Of a stretch of 64,000 nt of DNA, positions 25,524 to 33,955 are shown one piece after another. Below the pieces are notes generated by a model that saw nothing but the letters and a program-made list of their open reading frames with translations, was not told where the DNA came from and did not search any database. Origin of the DNA: JANRIG01 sp033765235 (GTDB taxonomy: Bacteria; Bacteroidota; Bacteroidia; Cytophagales; UBA9547). The translations under genes and the position numbers were made by a program. The first letter of the stretch is position 1. Each line of letters opens with the position of its first letter. Location of the stretch: contig JANRIG010000009.1 of assembly GCA_033765235.1 (NCBI GenBank), forward strand, positions 124,001-188,000, written 5' to 3'.

Positions 25524-27320
25524 ATGAGTGAAATCAAAAATGCATATCTCACTGAGATAGCATGGGAAGTATGCAACCAAGTAGGAGGCATATATACTGT
25601 AATACGGTCAAAGGTGCCTGCAATTATGGAAAAATGGGGCGATAATTATGTATTACTCGGACCTTACGTGCACAAAAATGTAGCTGCAGAGTTTGAAGAA
25701 ATCACAGACCTCACTGACCATTATGGAAAAATTGTACAAAAACTAAGAGAAAACGGCATGGATGTACACTATGGCAGGTGGCTGGTTACAGGCATGCCAA
25801 AAGTTATATTATTCAACCCCTATTCCGTATTTCATAGTCTCGACAAAATAAAATATTTGCTTTGGGAGCACCACAGCATATCATCTGTACAAGGCGATGG
25901 GCTTTTGGATCAAGTAGTAGCATTTGGCTACATGGTAAAATCATTTTTTTGGGAACTGGCAATGCTTGACCGCAAAGCCAACATCATTGCACATTTTCAT
26001 GAATGGATGGCTGGCACACCCATACCCGACATACGCAAAGACAACTTAGGTGTAAAAATTGTATTTACCACACATGCTACATTACTTGGTAGGTATTTGG
26101 CCATGGGCAATCCAGGTTTTTATGAGCACTTGCAATATATGGATTGGGCAAAAGAAGCCAAACACTTCAATATAGAAGCACAGGTAAATATAGAGCGTGC
26201 CGCTACCCACGGTGCTCACGTATTCAGCACTGTGAGCGATGTGACTGCCAGAGAATGCACACAACTGCTCGGGCGCACTCCTGATGTGATATTGCCCAAC
26301 GGGCTTAATATAGAAAGGTTTGTAGCTTTGCATGAGTTTCAAAACCTACACAAAATATACAAAGACAAAATTAGTGAATTTGTAATGGGGCATTTTTTTC
26401 AAAGCTACTCCTTTGACCTTGACAATGTGCTCTATTTCTTCACCTCCGGCAGATTTGAATACACTAACAAAGGATTTGACATAACCGTGGAAGCACTGGC
26501 AAGGCTCAATTGGAAAATGAAAGAATCAGGGATAAATACTACCGTTGTTATGTTTTTCATTACCAAGCAACCATACCATACTATCAATCCCAATGCCTTG
26601 GAAACAAGGGCAGTGTTAGAAGAAATATTAGACACTTGCGAAAATATAACCAAACAGATAGGACATAGATTTTTCATAGCTGCTGCCTCTAACCCCGAAA
26701 ATAAAATACCCAATCTCAACGATTTTATAGACGACTATTGGAAACTGCGCTTACGCCGCACATTACAAACTTGGCGCACTTCCAGTCTTCCGCTCATTGT
26801 TACTCACAATCTTGTGTACGATGCGCAAGACCCATTACTGGGATACTTACGTACTGCAAATCTCATAAACCATAGGCACGACCCTGTAAAAGTAGTATAT
26901 CATCCCGACTTTATTACTACTGCCAATCCACTCTTTGGTATGGAATATGGCCAGTTTGTGAGAGGCTGTCATTTGGGTGTATTCCCCAGCTATTATGAGC
27001 CTTGGGGCTACACGCCACTTGAGTGCATAGCCAGCGGTGTGCCCACCATCACCAGCGACTTGGCAGGCTTTGGCGACTTTGTAGTGAAAACTGTAGATAC
27101 CCCCGAAGAAAAAGGTATATATGTAGTAAACAGACGCACACAAAATTTCCATGATGCTGCCGAGCAAATGGCCAATCAAATGCTTAACTTTGTAAAACAA
27201 AACCGCAGAGAACGCATAAAGCAGCGTAACCGCACTGAGGCAGCTTCGGCAAGTTTTGACTGGACTGTGCTTACCAAATATTACGATGAGGCTTATGAAA
27301 AAGCATTGAATAGTGTATAA
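25524..27320 (+). CDS. Glycogen synthase, GT3 (eukaryote-like) type
   Basis: A 598-aa glycosyltransferase of family GT3, the fungal/animal glycogen synthase type, distinct from the GT5 GlgA found in most bacteria. It begins LTEIAWEVCNQVGGIYTVIRSK, the GT3 signature, and continues with LLGPYVHKN and IAHFHEWMAGT. ATLLGRYLAMGN and HVFSTVSDVTARECTQLLGR follow. The C-terminal region has FPSYYEPWGYTPLECIASGVPTITSDLAGFGDFV, the two-Glu catalytic segment. It should extend alpha-1,4-glucan from UDP-glucose or ADP-glucose; GT3 bacterial members are common in Bacteroidota. The C-terminal Arg-rich regulatory tail of the eukaryotic enzymes is absent, so allosteric control may differ. Confidence 0.92.
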   Translation: MSEIKNAYLTEIAWEVCNQVGGIYTVIRSKVPAIMEKWGDNYVLLGPYVHKNVAAEFEEITDLTDHYGKIVQKLRENGMDVHYGRWLVTGMPKVILFNPYSVFHSLDKIKYLLWEHHSISSVQGDGLLDQVVAFGYMVKSFFWELAMLDRKANIIAHFHEWMAGTPIPDIRKDNLGVKIVFTTHATLLGRYLAMGNPGFYEHLQYMDWAKEAKHFNIEAQVNIERAATHGAHVFSTVSDVTARECTQLLGRTPDVILPNGLNIERFVALHEFQNLHKIYKDKISEFVMGHFFQSYSFDLDNVLYFFTSGRFEYTNKGFDITVEALARLNWKMKESGINTTVVMFFITKQPYHTINPNALETRAVLEEILDTCENITKQIGHRFFIAAASNPENKIPNLNDFIDDYWKLRLRRTLQTWRTSSLPLIVTHNLVYDAQDPLLGYLRTANLINHRHDPVKVVYHPDFITTANPLFGMEYGQFVRGCHLGVFPSYYEPWGYTPLECIASGVPTITSDLAGFGDFVVKTVDTPEEKGIYVVNRRTQNFHDAAEQMANQMLNFVKQNRRERIKQRNRTEAASASFDWTVLTKYYDEAYEKALNSV

Positions 27321-27323
27321 CAA

Positions 27324-27331
27324 TACATTTG
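27324..27331 (+). promoter_or_regulatory. Candidate -7 box before the Smr gene
   Basis: TACATTTG is an exact TAnnTTTG match just after the glycogen synthase stop and 44 bases before the Smr ATG. A TTG lies 15 bases upstream, shorter than the normal spacing. Confidence 0.35.
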
Positions 27332-27375
27332 CCATTATATACTTATTATGTATTAAATAAATATCATACGTATAT

Positions 27376-27873
27376 ATGAATACATTTGCTGTAGGAGATA
27401 ATGTATCGCTCATGCGCTCTACTGACAAAGGAGTGGTGATGAAAATATTGACAGGCAATAAATATTTGGTAAAGCTTAGACAAGAAATAGAGGTGGTAAT
27501 AGATGCCAAAGATTTGGTAAAATCATACGACTTCATGCCCGCAACAGTAGTTAAAAAAGACAAAAAAATCATAAAAACCCCACAAAAGTATGTGCCGGGC
27601 TCTATAGACCTACATGTAAGTGAGCACAAAAAAAACACTTACTATATGGAAACATCAGGAATAGCTTCACAACAAATAAGTGACCTTAAAACCTACCTGA
27701 ATCTTGCCCGAAGCCAACACCTCAAAGAAGTGATAGTGATACACGGTGTGGGCGAGGGCATATTGAAGCAAATGGTGATAGATGTGCTAAAAGACACTTA
27801 TTTTGTAAAAAAATATACACAGGCAGATGTGTATAAATACGGACAAGGTGCCATGAAAGTACACTTAGAATGA
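27376..27873 (+). CDS. Smr-domain protein
   Basis: A 165-aa protein. The N-terminal ~65 residues form a small beta-rich module (FAVGDNVSLMRSTDKGVVMKI...YLVKL) like the KOW/SH3-type start of Bacteroidota Smr proteins. The C-terminal Smr domain has the signature IDLHV and HLKEVIVIHGVGEGILKQMV, then GAMKVHLE. Smr domains in MutS2-like proteins nick branched DNA or cleave RNA, and some act in ribosome rescue; the role of the stand-alone form is not established. The normal HGxG motif is intact, so nuclease activity is possible. It converges on the DUF5606 gene with 2 bases between stops. Confidence 0.85.
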   Translation: MNTFAVGDNVSLMRSTDKGVVMKILTGNKYLVKLRQEIEVVIDAKDLVKSYDFMPATVVKKDKKIIKTPQKYVPGSIDLHVSEHKKNTYYMETSGIASQQISDLKTYLNLARSQHLKEVIVIHGVGEGILKQMVIDVLKDTYFVKKYTQADVYKYGQGAMKVHLE

Positions 27874-27875
27874 TA

Positions 27876-28457
27876 TCAACCCCCCTTTTTAGAGGCTCTG
27901 GTTGTTGCAGATTTATTCACCGCTGGGGAAGATTTAGGCTTTGGAGCTGAGGTAGGTTTAGCCACCTTTGGGGTAGCACTTTTTGCAGTTTTTTCTTTGG
28001 CAGATGCTTTTACAGGCTCTTCAACAGCCTCTTTATCTGTGGTGCCGGCAGCCGGCTGTTCTACAAATATTTCGGGCATATATTTTTTCAATATCAGATA
28101 CCAGCTCACCATTTTCTTAATGTCTGATACATACACACGCTCTTTGTCAAATGTAGGCAATATTTGCCCAAAAAATTTTCTAAGTGCCGCATCATCAGAC
28201 TTGGAAGATACCGGTACGTTGCCCGTAGTAGCTTTATCAAAGCTTAGTAATACCTCGCCCAAAGGCACATTCTCTACTTCTCCTGTAGAGTACACAGATA
28301 TATCTTTGAGTATAGAGACTTTGGTAGCAGTATTCACAATAGACTTGTTTTTCAAGTCATCCAATGTCTCTAATATTACGCCGTTTCGGGTAGGTTTTAG
28401 TATTTTAAAAAGTCCGGGTTTGCCTGACACTGAGGCTATTTCTTTGAGCAATTCCAT
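27876..28457 (-). CDS. DUF5606-family protein
   Basis: A 193-aa protein of a Bacteroidota-specific family of unknown function. The conserved part is residues 1-135: MELLKEIASVSGKPGLFKILKPTRNGVILETLDD (small beta-rich domain) and LRKFFGQILPTFDKERVYVSDIKKMVSWYLIL (helical). The remaining ~55 residues are a low-complexity Lys/Ala/Pro/Ser tail ending KSATTRASKKGG, likely disordered and able to bind nucleic acid or membrane. No catalytic motif is evident. It is monocistronic with the best promoter in the window at 28481-28511. Confidence 0.75.
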   Translation of the reverse strand: MELLKEIASVSGKPGLFKILKPTRNGVILETLDDLKNKSIVNTATKVSILKDISVYSTGEVENVPLGEVLLSFDKATTGNVPVSSKSDDAALRKFFGQILPTFDKERVYVSDIKKMVSWYLILKKYMPEIFVEQPAAGTTDKEAVEEPVKASAKEKTAKSATPKVAKPTSAPKPKSSPAVNKSATTRASKKGG

Positions 28458-28480
28458 CCAATATATATAAATTTCAAATG

Positions 28481-28511
28481 CAAAATTATGAATAAATACA
28501 CTTTATGCAAA
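28481..28511 (-). promoter_or_regulatory. Consensus Bacteroidota promoter for the DUF5606 gene
   Basis: Read on the minus strand: TTTG (28511-28508), 19 bases, then TAATTTTG (28488-28481). Both the -33 and -7 elements match the Bacteroidota consensus exactly at the ideal spacing, 24 bases before the ATG at 28457. Confidence 0.75.
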
Positions 28512-28664
28512 CCATTTGCCTGCATATTTATATTTATATATTGAACTTGAATAATTTTTTGTCAAATATTAACCTCAATGATAGGCAATAATAAGATATT
28601 GGAATAGTTGTGGATATCTACCCAAACTTTTATCATAAAATTGCTTTTTATATCTTAATTATTA

Positions 28665-31247
28665 ATGTCAGAAAGCGAATCAGCATCAAAGGAAGAGGAT
28701 AAAATACATGAAGTAACGGCGGTAAACGGACTATATGAGAATTGGTATCTTGACTATGCTTCTTATGTAATACTGGAGCGAGCGGTGCCTGCCATAGAAG
28801 ATGGATTGAAACCTGTGCAAAGGCGCATATTGCATGCTATGAACGAGCTGGAAGACGGGCGATATAACAAAGTAGCCAATATCATAGGAAGTGCCATGCA
28901 ATATCACCCGCACGGCGATGCCAGCATAGGAGATGCCATAGTGGCTCTTGGACAGAAAGAACTACTCATTGATACTCAGGGCAATTGGGGCGATGTACGC
29001 ACCGGTGACCGAGCAGCTGCACCACGATATATAGAGGCTCGGCTTTCAAAATTTGCCTTAGAGGTTGTTTTCAACCCCGACACCACCGAGTGGCAGGCCA
29101 CCTACGATGGTCGCAAAAAAGAGCCCGTGACGCTGCCTGTAAAATTTCCGCTGCTTTTGGCACAAGGGGTAGAGGGCATTGCAGTAGGGCTTGCCACCAA
29201 AGTACTGCCACACAACTTTTGTGAACTCATACAGGCCTCTATATCATACCTCAAAAATGAAACATTTGAGCTATATCCTGATTTTAGTACAGGGGGCTAT
29301 GTAGAGGTGAGCAACTATAAAGATGGGCAGCGAGGTGGCAAAGTAAGAGTGCGCGCAAAAATAGAAGAGCTTGACAAAAAGACATTGGTTATCAAAGAGA
29401 TTCCTTTCTCAGTGACTACAGGAGCACTCATGGAAAGCATAGTGAAAGCCAATGACAGTGGCAAAATAAAGATAAAAAAAGTGGTGGACAATACCGCCAA
29501 AAATGTAGAAATAGAGATACATCTCCAACCCGGCATATCACCCGACATCACCATAGATGCACTCTATGCTTTTACAGACTGTGAAATGAGCATATCACCC
29601 AATTGCTGTGTGATAGTAAACGAAAAACCCAAATTTATGGGTGTGAGCGAAATCCTCAAAATAAATACAGACAAGACTGTAGAACTTTTGAGGAGTGAAC
29701 TTGAAATTAACAAAAAAGACCTTCAGGAAAAAATATTTTTTTCGTCGTTGCTCAAAATATTTATTGAGCAAGGCATGTACAAAAACGAAAAGTATGAAAA
29801 TGCGGGCAATTTTGAAAACTGCTGCGAGGTGCTCAATCAGTTATTTACCCCATATTTTCACAAATTTTACCGAACCATTACCCCAGAAGATTACCGCAAA
29901 CTCATAGACAAACCGCTAAGCTCCATCACAAGATTTGATGTAAAAAAAGCCGACGAAGAAATGAAGCGACTTGCCGATGAAATAAAGCAAGTAGAGCATC
30001 ACCTCCAAAACATTATAGCTTATGCTATAGAATATTACAACAATTTGCTTCAAAAATATGGCAAAGGACGTGAGCGGAAAACCGAAATTAGACATTTTGA
30101 CACCATAAATGCCAATGTGGTGGCTGCAGCAAATCAAAAATTATATGTGAACCGCACAGAAGGCTTTATTGGGTATAGCCTCAAAAAGGATGAATATATA
30201 TGCGACTGCTCAGACATAGACGACATCATAGTGTTTCGCAAAGACGGAGTATTCAAAGTAGTGAAAATAGGCGAAAAGGTATTTGTAGGTAAAGATATTT
30301 TAATTGCCCGTGTATTCAAAAAAAATGACGACCGCACAGTGTACAACATGGCTTACCTTGATGGCAAATCAGGACGCACCTACGTGAAACGCTTTCAGAT
30401 TGGAGGCATCACCAGAGACAAAGACTATGACCTCACGCAGGCTGCCAAAGGCAGTAAAGTAATATACTTAGAAGAGCGAGCCAACGGCGAAGCCGAAACC
30501 GTGACCGTGACCCTGACACCGAGCAGTGCTGCACGTATCAAAGTATTTGATTATGACTTTGGCGAACTTGCTATCAAGAGCCGTACCTCGCAAGGCAATA
30601 TACTCACTCCCTATCCTGTAAAAAATATTAAGCACAAATCTATTGGTGCATCATCGTTGGGAGGGGTAGAAATATATTTTGAAGACACCATTGGCAAACT
30701 CAACAATGATAAGAGAGGCATATATCTTGGTAATTTTGATAATGACGACAAAATATTTGTACTTTACAAAGACGGCCAATTTGAGCTTACAAGCTATGAA
30801 CTTACCAACAGATATACCGCCGAAAATATTACATTGATTGAAAAATATAATCCTGAAATGGTGTACTCTATGGTGCACTATGCAGGAGATGATAAGACAT
30901 ATTATGTGAAAAGGTTTAAAATAGAATCTATGCCTGTAGATAAGAAATACAGCTTAATACATGACCACAAAGACTCAAAAATGATCATTTTCACCTCATT
31001 GCCTACTCCGGAAGTTGAGATATCTCTTGCTTCAAAATCCGGCAAATCATCGCTCAAAACCAAGGTATTGCTACATGAATACATAGACATAAAGGGTTGG
31101 AAAGCTACAGGTAATAAGCTCACTGGCAGCGAGGTAGAGTCTCTCGTGCTTATAGAGCCTCAGGCTAATGATAAAAAAGAAGCTACACTTCCGCTATTTG
31201 AAACTCCTGAGCTCAAAGCAGGTGATACAGTGGAGCTTAAAGTATAA
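28665..31247 (+). CDS. parC: DNA topoisomerase IV subunit A
   Basis: The 860-aa type II topoisomerase A subunit cleaves and rejoins double-stranded DNA; with ParE it unlinks daughter chromosomes. After a short acidic N-terminus it has YLDYASYVILERAVPAIEDGLKPVQRRILHAM, the winged-helix core with YHPHGDASIGDAIV. The catalytic Tyr is in AAPRYIEARLS (Tyr122). The tower and coiled-coil region follows at ~340-440 and a degenerate beta-pinwheel at ~500-800. The lack of a GyrA box and the ~860-aa size in the Bacteroidota style favour ParC over GyrA. No parE is adjacent. Confidence 0.9.
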   Translation: MSESESASKEEDKIHEVTAVNGLYENWYLDYASYVILERAVPAIEDGLKPVQRRILHAMNELEDGRYNKVANIIGSAMQYHPHGDASIGDAIVALGQKELLIDTQGNWGDVRTGDRAAAPRYIEARLSKFALEVVFNPDTTEWQATYDGRKKEPVTLPVKFPLLLAQGVEGIAVGLATKVLPHNFCELIQASISYLKNETFELYPDFSTGGYVEVSNYKDGQRGGKVRVRAKIEELDKKTLVIKEIPFSVTTGALMESIVKANDSGKIKIKKVVDNTAKNVEIEIHLQPGISPDITIDALYAFTDCEMSISPNCCVIVNEKPKFMGVSEILKINTDKTVELLRSELEINKKDLQEKIFFSSLLKIFIEQGMYKNEKYENAGNFENCCEVLNQLFTPYFHKFYRTITPEDYRKLIDKPLSSITRFDVKKADEEMKRLADEIKQVEHHLQNIIAYAIEYYNNLLQKYGKGRERKTEIRHFDTINANVVAAANQKLYVNRTEGFIGYSLKKDEYICDCSDIDDIIVFRKDGVFKVVKIGEKVFVGKDILIARVFKKNDDRTVYNMAYLDGKSGRTYVKRFQIGGITRDKDYDLTQAAKGSKVIYLEERANGEAETVTVTLTPSSAARIKVFDYDFGELAIKSRTSQGNILTPYPVKNIKHKSIGASSLGGVEIYFEDTIGKLNNDKRGIYLGNFDNDDKIFVLYKDGQFELTSYELTNRYTAENITLIEKYNPEMVYSMVHYAGDDKTYYVKRFKIESMPVDKKYSLIHDHKDSKMIIFTSLPTPEVEISLASKSGKSSLKTKVLLHEYIDIKGWKATGNKLTGSEVESLVLIEPQANDKKEATLPLFETPELKAGDTVELKV

Positions 31248-31385
31248 ACACTATAAATACATCCTGTCTTTTGCTAAAATAATCTTAATTTTTCACCTTC
31301 ATATGACTAATTATCTTGCACGTTTAATACCTCATCAAGTAACATCTGCATCTCTAAGTTTGCATTAAGTAAAAAAAACTTTATA

Positions 31386-31393
31386 TATATTTG
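31386..31393 (+). promoter_or_regulatory. Candidate -7 box upstream of the YfhO gene
   Basis: TATATTTG matches TAnnTTTG, with TTTG at 31359-31362 (23-base spacing, at the long end of the allowed range). The start codon lies 87 bases downstream. The rest of 31248-31480 holds nothing I recognise. Confidence 0.35.
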
Positions 31394-31480
31394 ACCAAAT
31401 GCAGTACTTCACTATACTTGCGATAGCGTATTATATCGAAATACCCCTTATTTGCAAGTCATGAACTATTAAATAATCCT

Positions 31481-33946
31481 ATGAATATAAAACCGTATCT
31501 CCACCATATATACATTATCATAGCCTTTGCGATTATAGTGATGATATATTTTTCGCCCCTTATTTTTCAAGGCAAAAAAATCAATCAGCATGATATTGTG
31601 CAGTTTCAAGGCATGGTAAAAGAGATATCAGACTTGCGCGAAAAATACCATGAGGAGCCCTACTGGACTAATGCCATGTTTGGCGGCATGCCCAACACCC
31701 TTATTAATATGAACCAATGGGGCAATTTGATAAAACCCGTACATGACTTCATGGCCAGAGTATTGGCATATCCGGCAAGTTTGGTTTTCATAGGCTTGCT
31801 TTGCTACTATGTCATGCTATTGGCGTTTGATATACATTTTATAGCAGCATTAGCAGGTGCTTTGGGCTTTGCATTTTCAACCTTTACCATGGTGAGTTTG
31901 GTGGCAGGGCACAATGCAAAAGTAGCATGTATGATGTATATGCCATTGGTTTTGGCAGGAATGGTACTGGCTTATAGAAAAAACATAGGGCTTGGAGCAG
32001 CCATATTTGGCATAGGCGTGGCTCTGCAAATAGTAAACAATCATATTCAAATCACTTATTATTTGATTTTTGCAGGACTTTTATATTTTGGGGCTGAGTT
32101 TATTCAAGCATATAAAAATAAAACGATTACTACTTTTGCAAAAGCTACAGGTGCATTGGCTATCGCTGCCTTGCTGGGCTTTGGCACACATGCAGGCTAT
32201 TTTCTTTCCATTGAAGAGTATAGCAAATACACCATTAGGGGCAAAACAGAACTGGCACCATTGGCAGAGAGTAAAGAAGTGGTGCGAGAAGATGGCTTGG
32301 ATAGAGACTATGTGTTTAACTACAGCTACTCAATAGATGAGCCCTTTACATTTTTAATTGCAGATTACTACGGTGGTGTCAGTGGTGCTTATCCTGAAAA
32401 TTTCAAAAATACAGCCAAAGTAATGCGTCAACAAGGTTATGACCCAAACCAAATATTGAGATCCTTGCCGTCATACTTTGGCAATCAGCCATTTGTGGCA
32501 GGACCTATGTACATGGGTGCCATTGTAGTTTTCTTATTCATTTTGGGGTTGATAGTGGTAAAACACCCTATTAAATGGGCATTGCTTGCAGCCACCATTA
32601 TAGGAATTTTATTAAGTTATGGCAAAAATTTCCCATCACTCAACTACTTTTTGTTTGATTATTTTCCACTGTACAATAAGTTTCGTTCCGTTGCTATGGC
32701 AGTGGTAATACCTCAAATATGCCTTTCACTTTTAGGAATTTTAGCATTGCAAGAGTTAATAATATCTAATAACAAAAAAAACTATATACGTCCATTACAA
32801 ATAGCAGGAGCTGTGGTGTTAGGAATTTTAGCATTGGTGTATATATTGGCAGGTTCTGCAAATTATTTGACAGAACATGAAATTGCTGCACAATTTCCGG
32901 ACTGGCTCAGCGGAGCCATAGCCGATGACCGCAAGAGCATGAGAACTACTGACACACTGCGCTCGGCATTATTTATACTATCGGCAATCGTAATACTTTA
33001 TTTCTATCTCAAAGACAAATTAAAAACTAATGTGGCTTTGGGTGCAGTAGCTGCTTTGGTTTTGGTTGACCTTTGGAGTGTAGACAAACGCTACTTAAAC
33101 GATAATAATTTTGAAAAAAAATTGATAGAGACTTTTTATGCTCCAAACTCGGCAGATTTAGCTATACTGCAAGACCGAGATCCAAATTTCAGAGTATTAA
33201 ATTTGGATAATACATTTAACGAATCGCGCACATCATATTTTCATAAATCAATAGGCGGATACAGCCCCGCCAAACTCCGCAGATATCAAGACCTCATAGA
33301 AAGAGCCTTAGCACCCCAAATACAAGACTTAATTACAAATCTCAAAAATGGCAGTACAGATTTCAGTAAAGTACCTGTGATAAATATGCTGAACACAAAA
33401 TATATATTGGCCGGGGAAGATGAAGGAGCGGTAATTCCAAACCAATATGCGCTTGGAAATGCTTGGTTTGTGTCAAAAGTATACAGTGTAGCATCGGCGG
33501 ATACTGAAATTGCATCTCTTAATAGTTTTGACCCAAGCGACTTGGCTGTGGCAGATACATCTAAATTCAAAATCTCAAAAGATAAATACATCAAAGACAG
33601 CACTGCCCAAATTACTCTTACCAATTATAAACCTTATGACCTCACATATATCTCAAAAAATAATAATGAGGGTTTAGCTGTATTTTCAGAAGTGTACTAC
33701 CCCAAAGGCTGGACTGCTACTATTGACGACAAAGATGTAGAAATTAAACGTGTAAACTATGTATTACGTGCATTGGAAGTACCTGCCGGCAATCATACCA
33801 TTCGTTTTGTGATGAAAAACGAAAAACACATTATAGGTAATACTATCGGGCTTGTGTCGTCTTTTGTGTTGATAGCAGGTGTATTGGCTATTGTATTTGT
33901 ACAATATAAATCTCTTTACGGAAGTGTACAAAAACCTAAGTCTTAA
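31481..33946 (+). CDS. YfhO-family polytopic membrane protein
   Basis: An 821-aa inner-membrane protein with about 12-13 helices and a soluble C-terminal region before a final helix. The first loop (FQGKKINQHDIVQFQGMVKEI, then YWTNAMFGGMPNTL) and GHNAKVACMMYMPLVLAG in the middle are typical of the Bacteroidota YfhO family. YfhO relatives in Bacillus glycosylate lipoteichoic acid as GT-C enzymes; the role in Gram-negative relatives is unproven. The periplasmic part near residues 540-780 ends in PKGWTATIDDKDVEIKRVNYVLRALEVPAG, a common beta-domain of the family. Function here is presumed envelope glycosylation. Confidence 0.82.
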   Translation: MNIKPYLHHIYIIIAFAIIVMIYFSPLIFQGKKINQHDIVQFQGMVKEISDLREKYHEEPYWTNAMFGGMPNTLINMNQWGNLIKPVHDFMARVLAYPASLVFIGLLCYYVMLLAFDIHFIAALAGALGFAFSTFTMVSLVAGHNAKVACMMYMPLVLAGMVLAYRKNIGLGAAIFGIGVALQIVNNHIQITYYLIFAGLLYFGAEFIQAYKNKTITTFAKATGALAIAALLGFGTHAGYFLSIEEYSKYTIRGKTELAPLAESKEVVREDGLDRDYVFNYSYSIDEPFTFLIADYYGGVSGAYPENFKNTAKVMRQQGYDPNQILRSLPSYFGNQPFVAGPMYMGAIVVFLFILGLIVVKHPIKWALLAATIIGILLSYGKNFPSLNYFLFDYFPLYNKFRSVAMAVVIPQICLSLLGILALQELIISNNKKNYIRPLQIAGAVVLGILALVYILAGSANYLTEHEIAAQFPDWLSGAIADDRKSMRTTDTLRSALFILSAIVILYFYLKDKLKTNVALGAVAALVLVDLWSVDKRYLNDNNFEKKLIETFYAPNSADLAILQDRDPNFRVLNLDNTFNESRTSYFHKSIGGYSPAKLRRYQDLIERALAPQIQDLITNLKNGSTDFSKVPVINMLNTKYILAGEDEGAVIPNQYALGNAWFVSKVYSVASADTEIASLNSFDPSDLAVADTSKFKISKDKYIKDSTAQITLTNYKPYDLTYISKNNNEGLAVFSEVYYPKGWTATIDDKDVEIKRVNYVLRALEVPAGNHTIRFVMKNEKHIIGNTIGLVSSFVLIAGVLAIVFVQYKSLYGSVQKPKS

Positions 33947-33955
33947 TGTTATGGC

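Noticed and set aside
26847..27638. A 263-aa minus-strand frame across glycogen synthase and the Smr gene
   Set aside because: It is a shadow of two conserved plus-strand genes and has no family-like motif.
28665..31247. GyrA
   Set aside because: No GyrA box and a degenerate C-terminal domain; the sequence style fits ParC of this phylum, though annotation pipelines often call it gyrase A.
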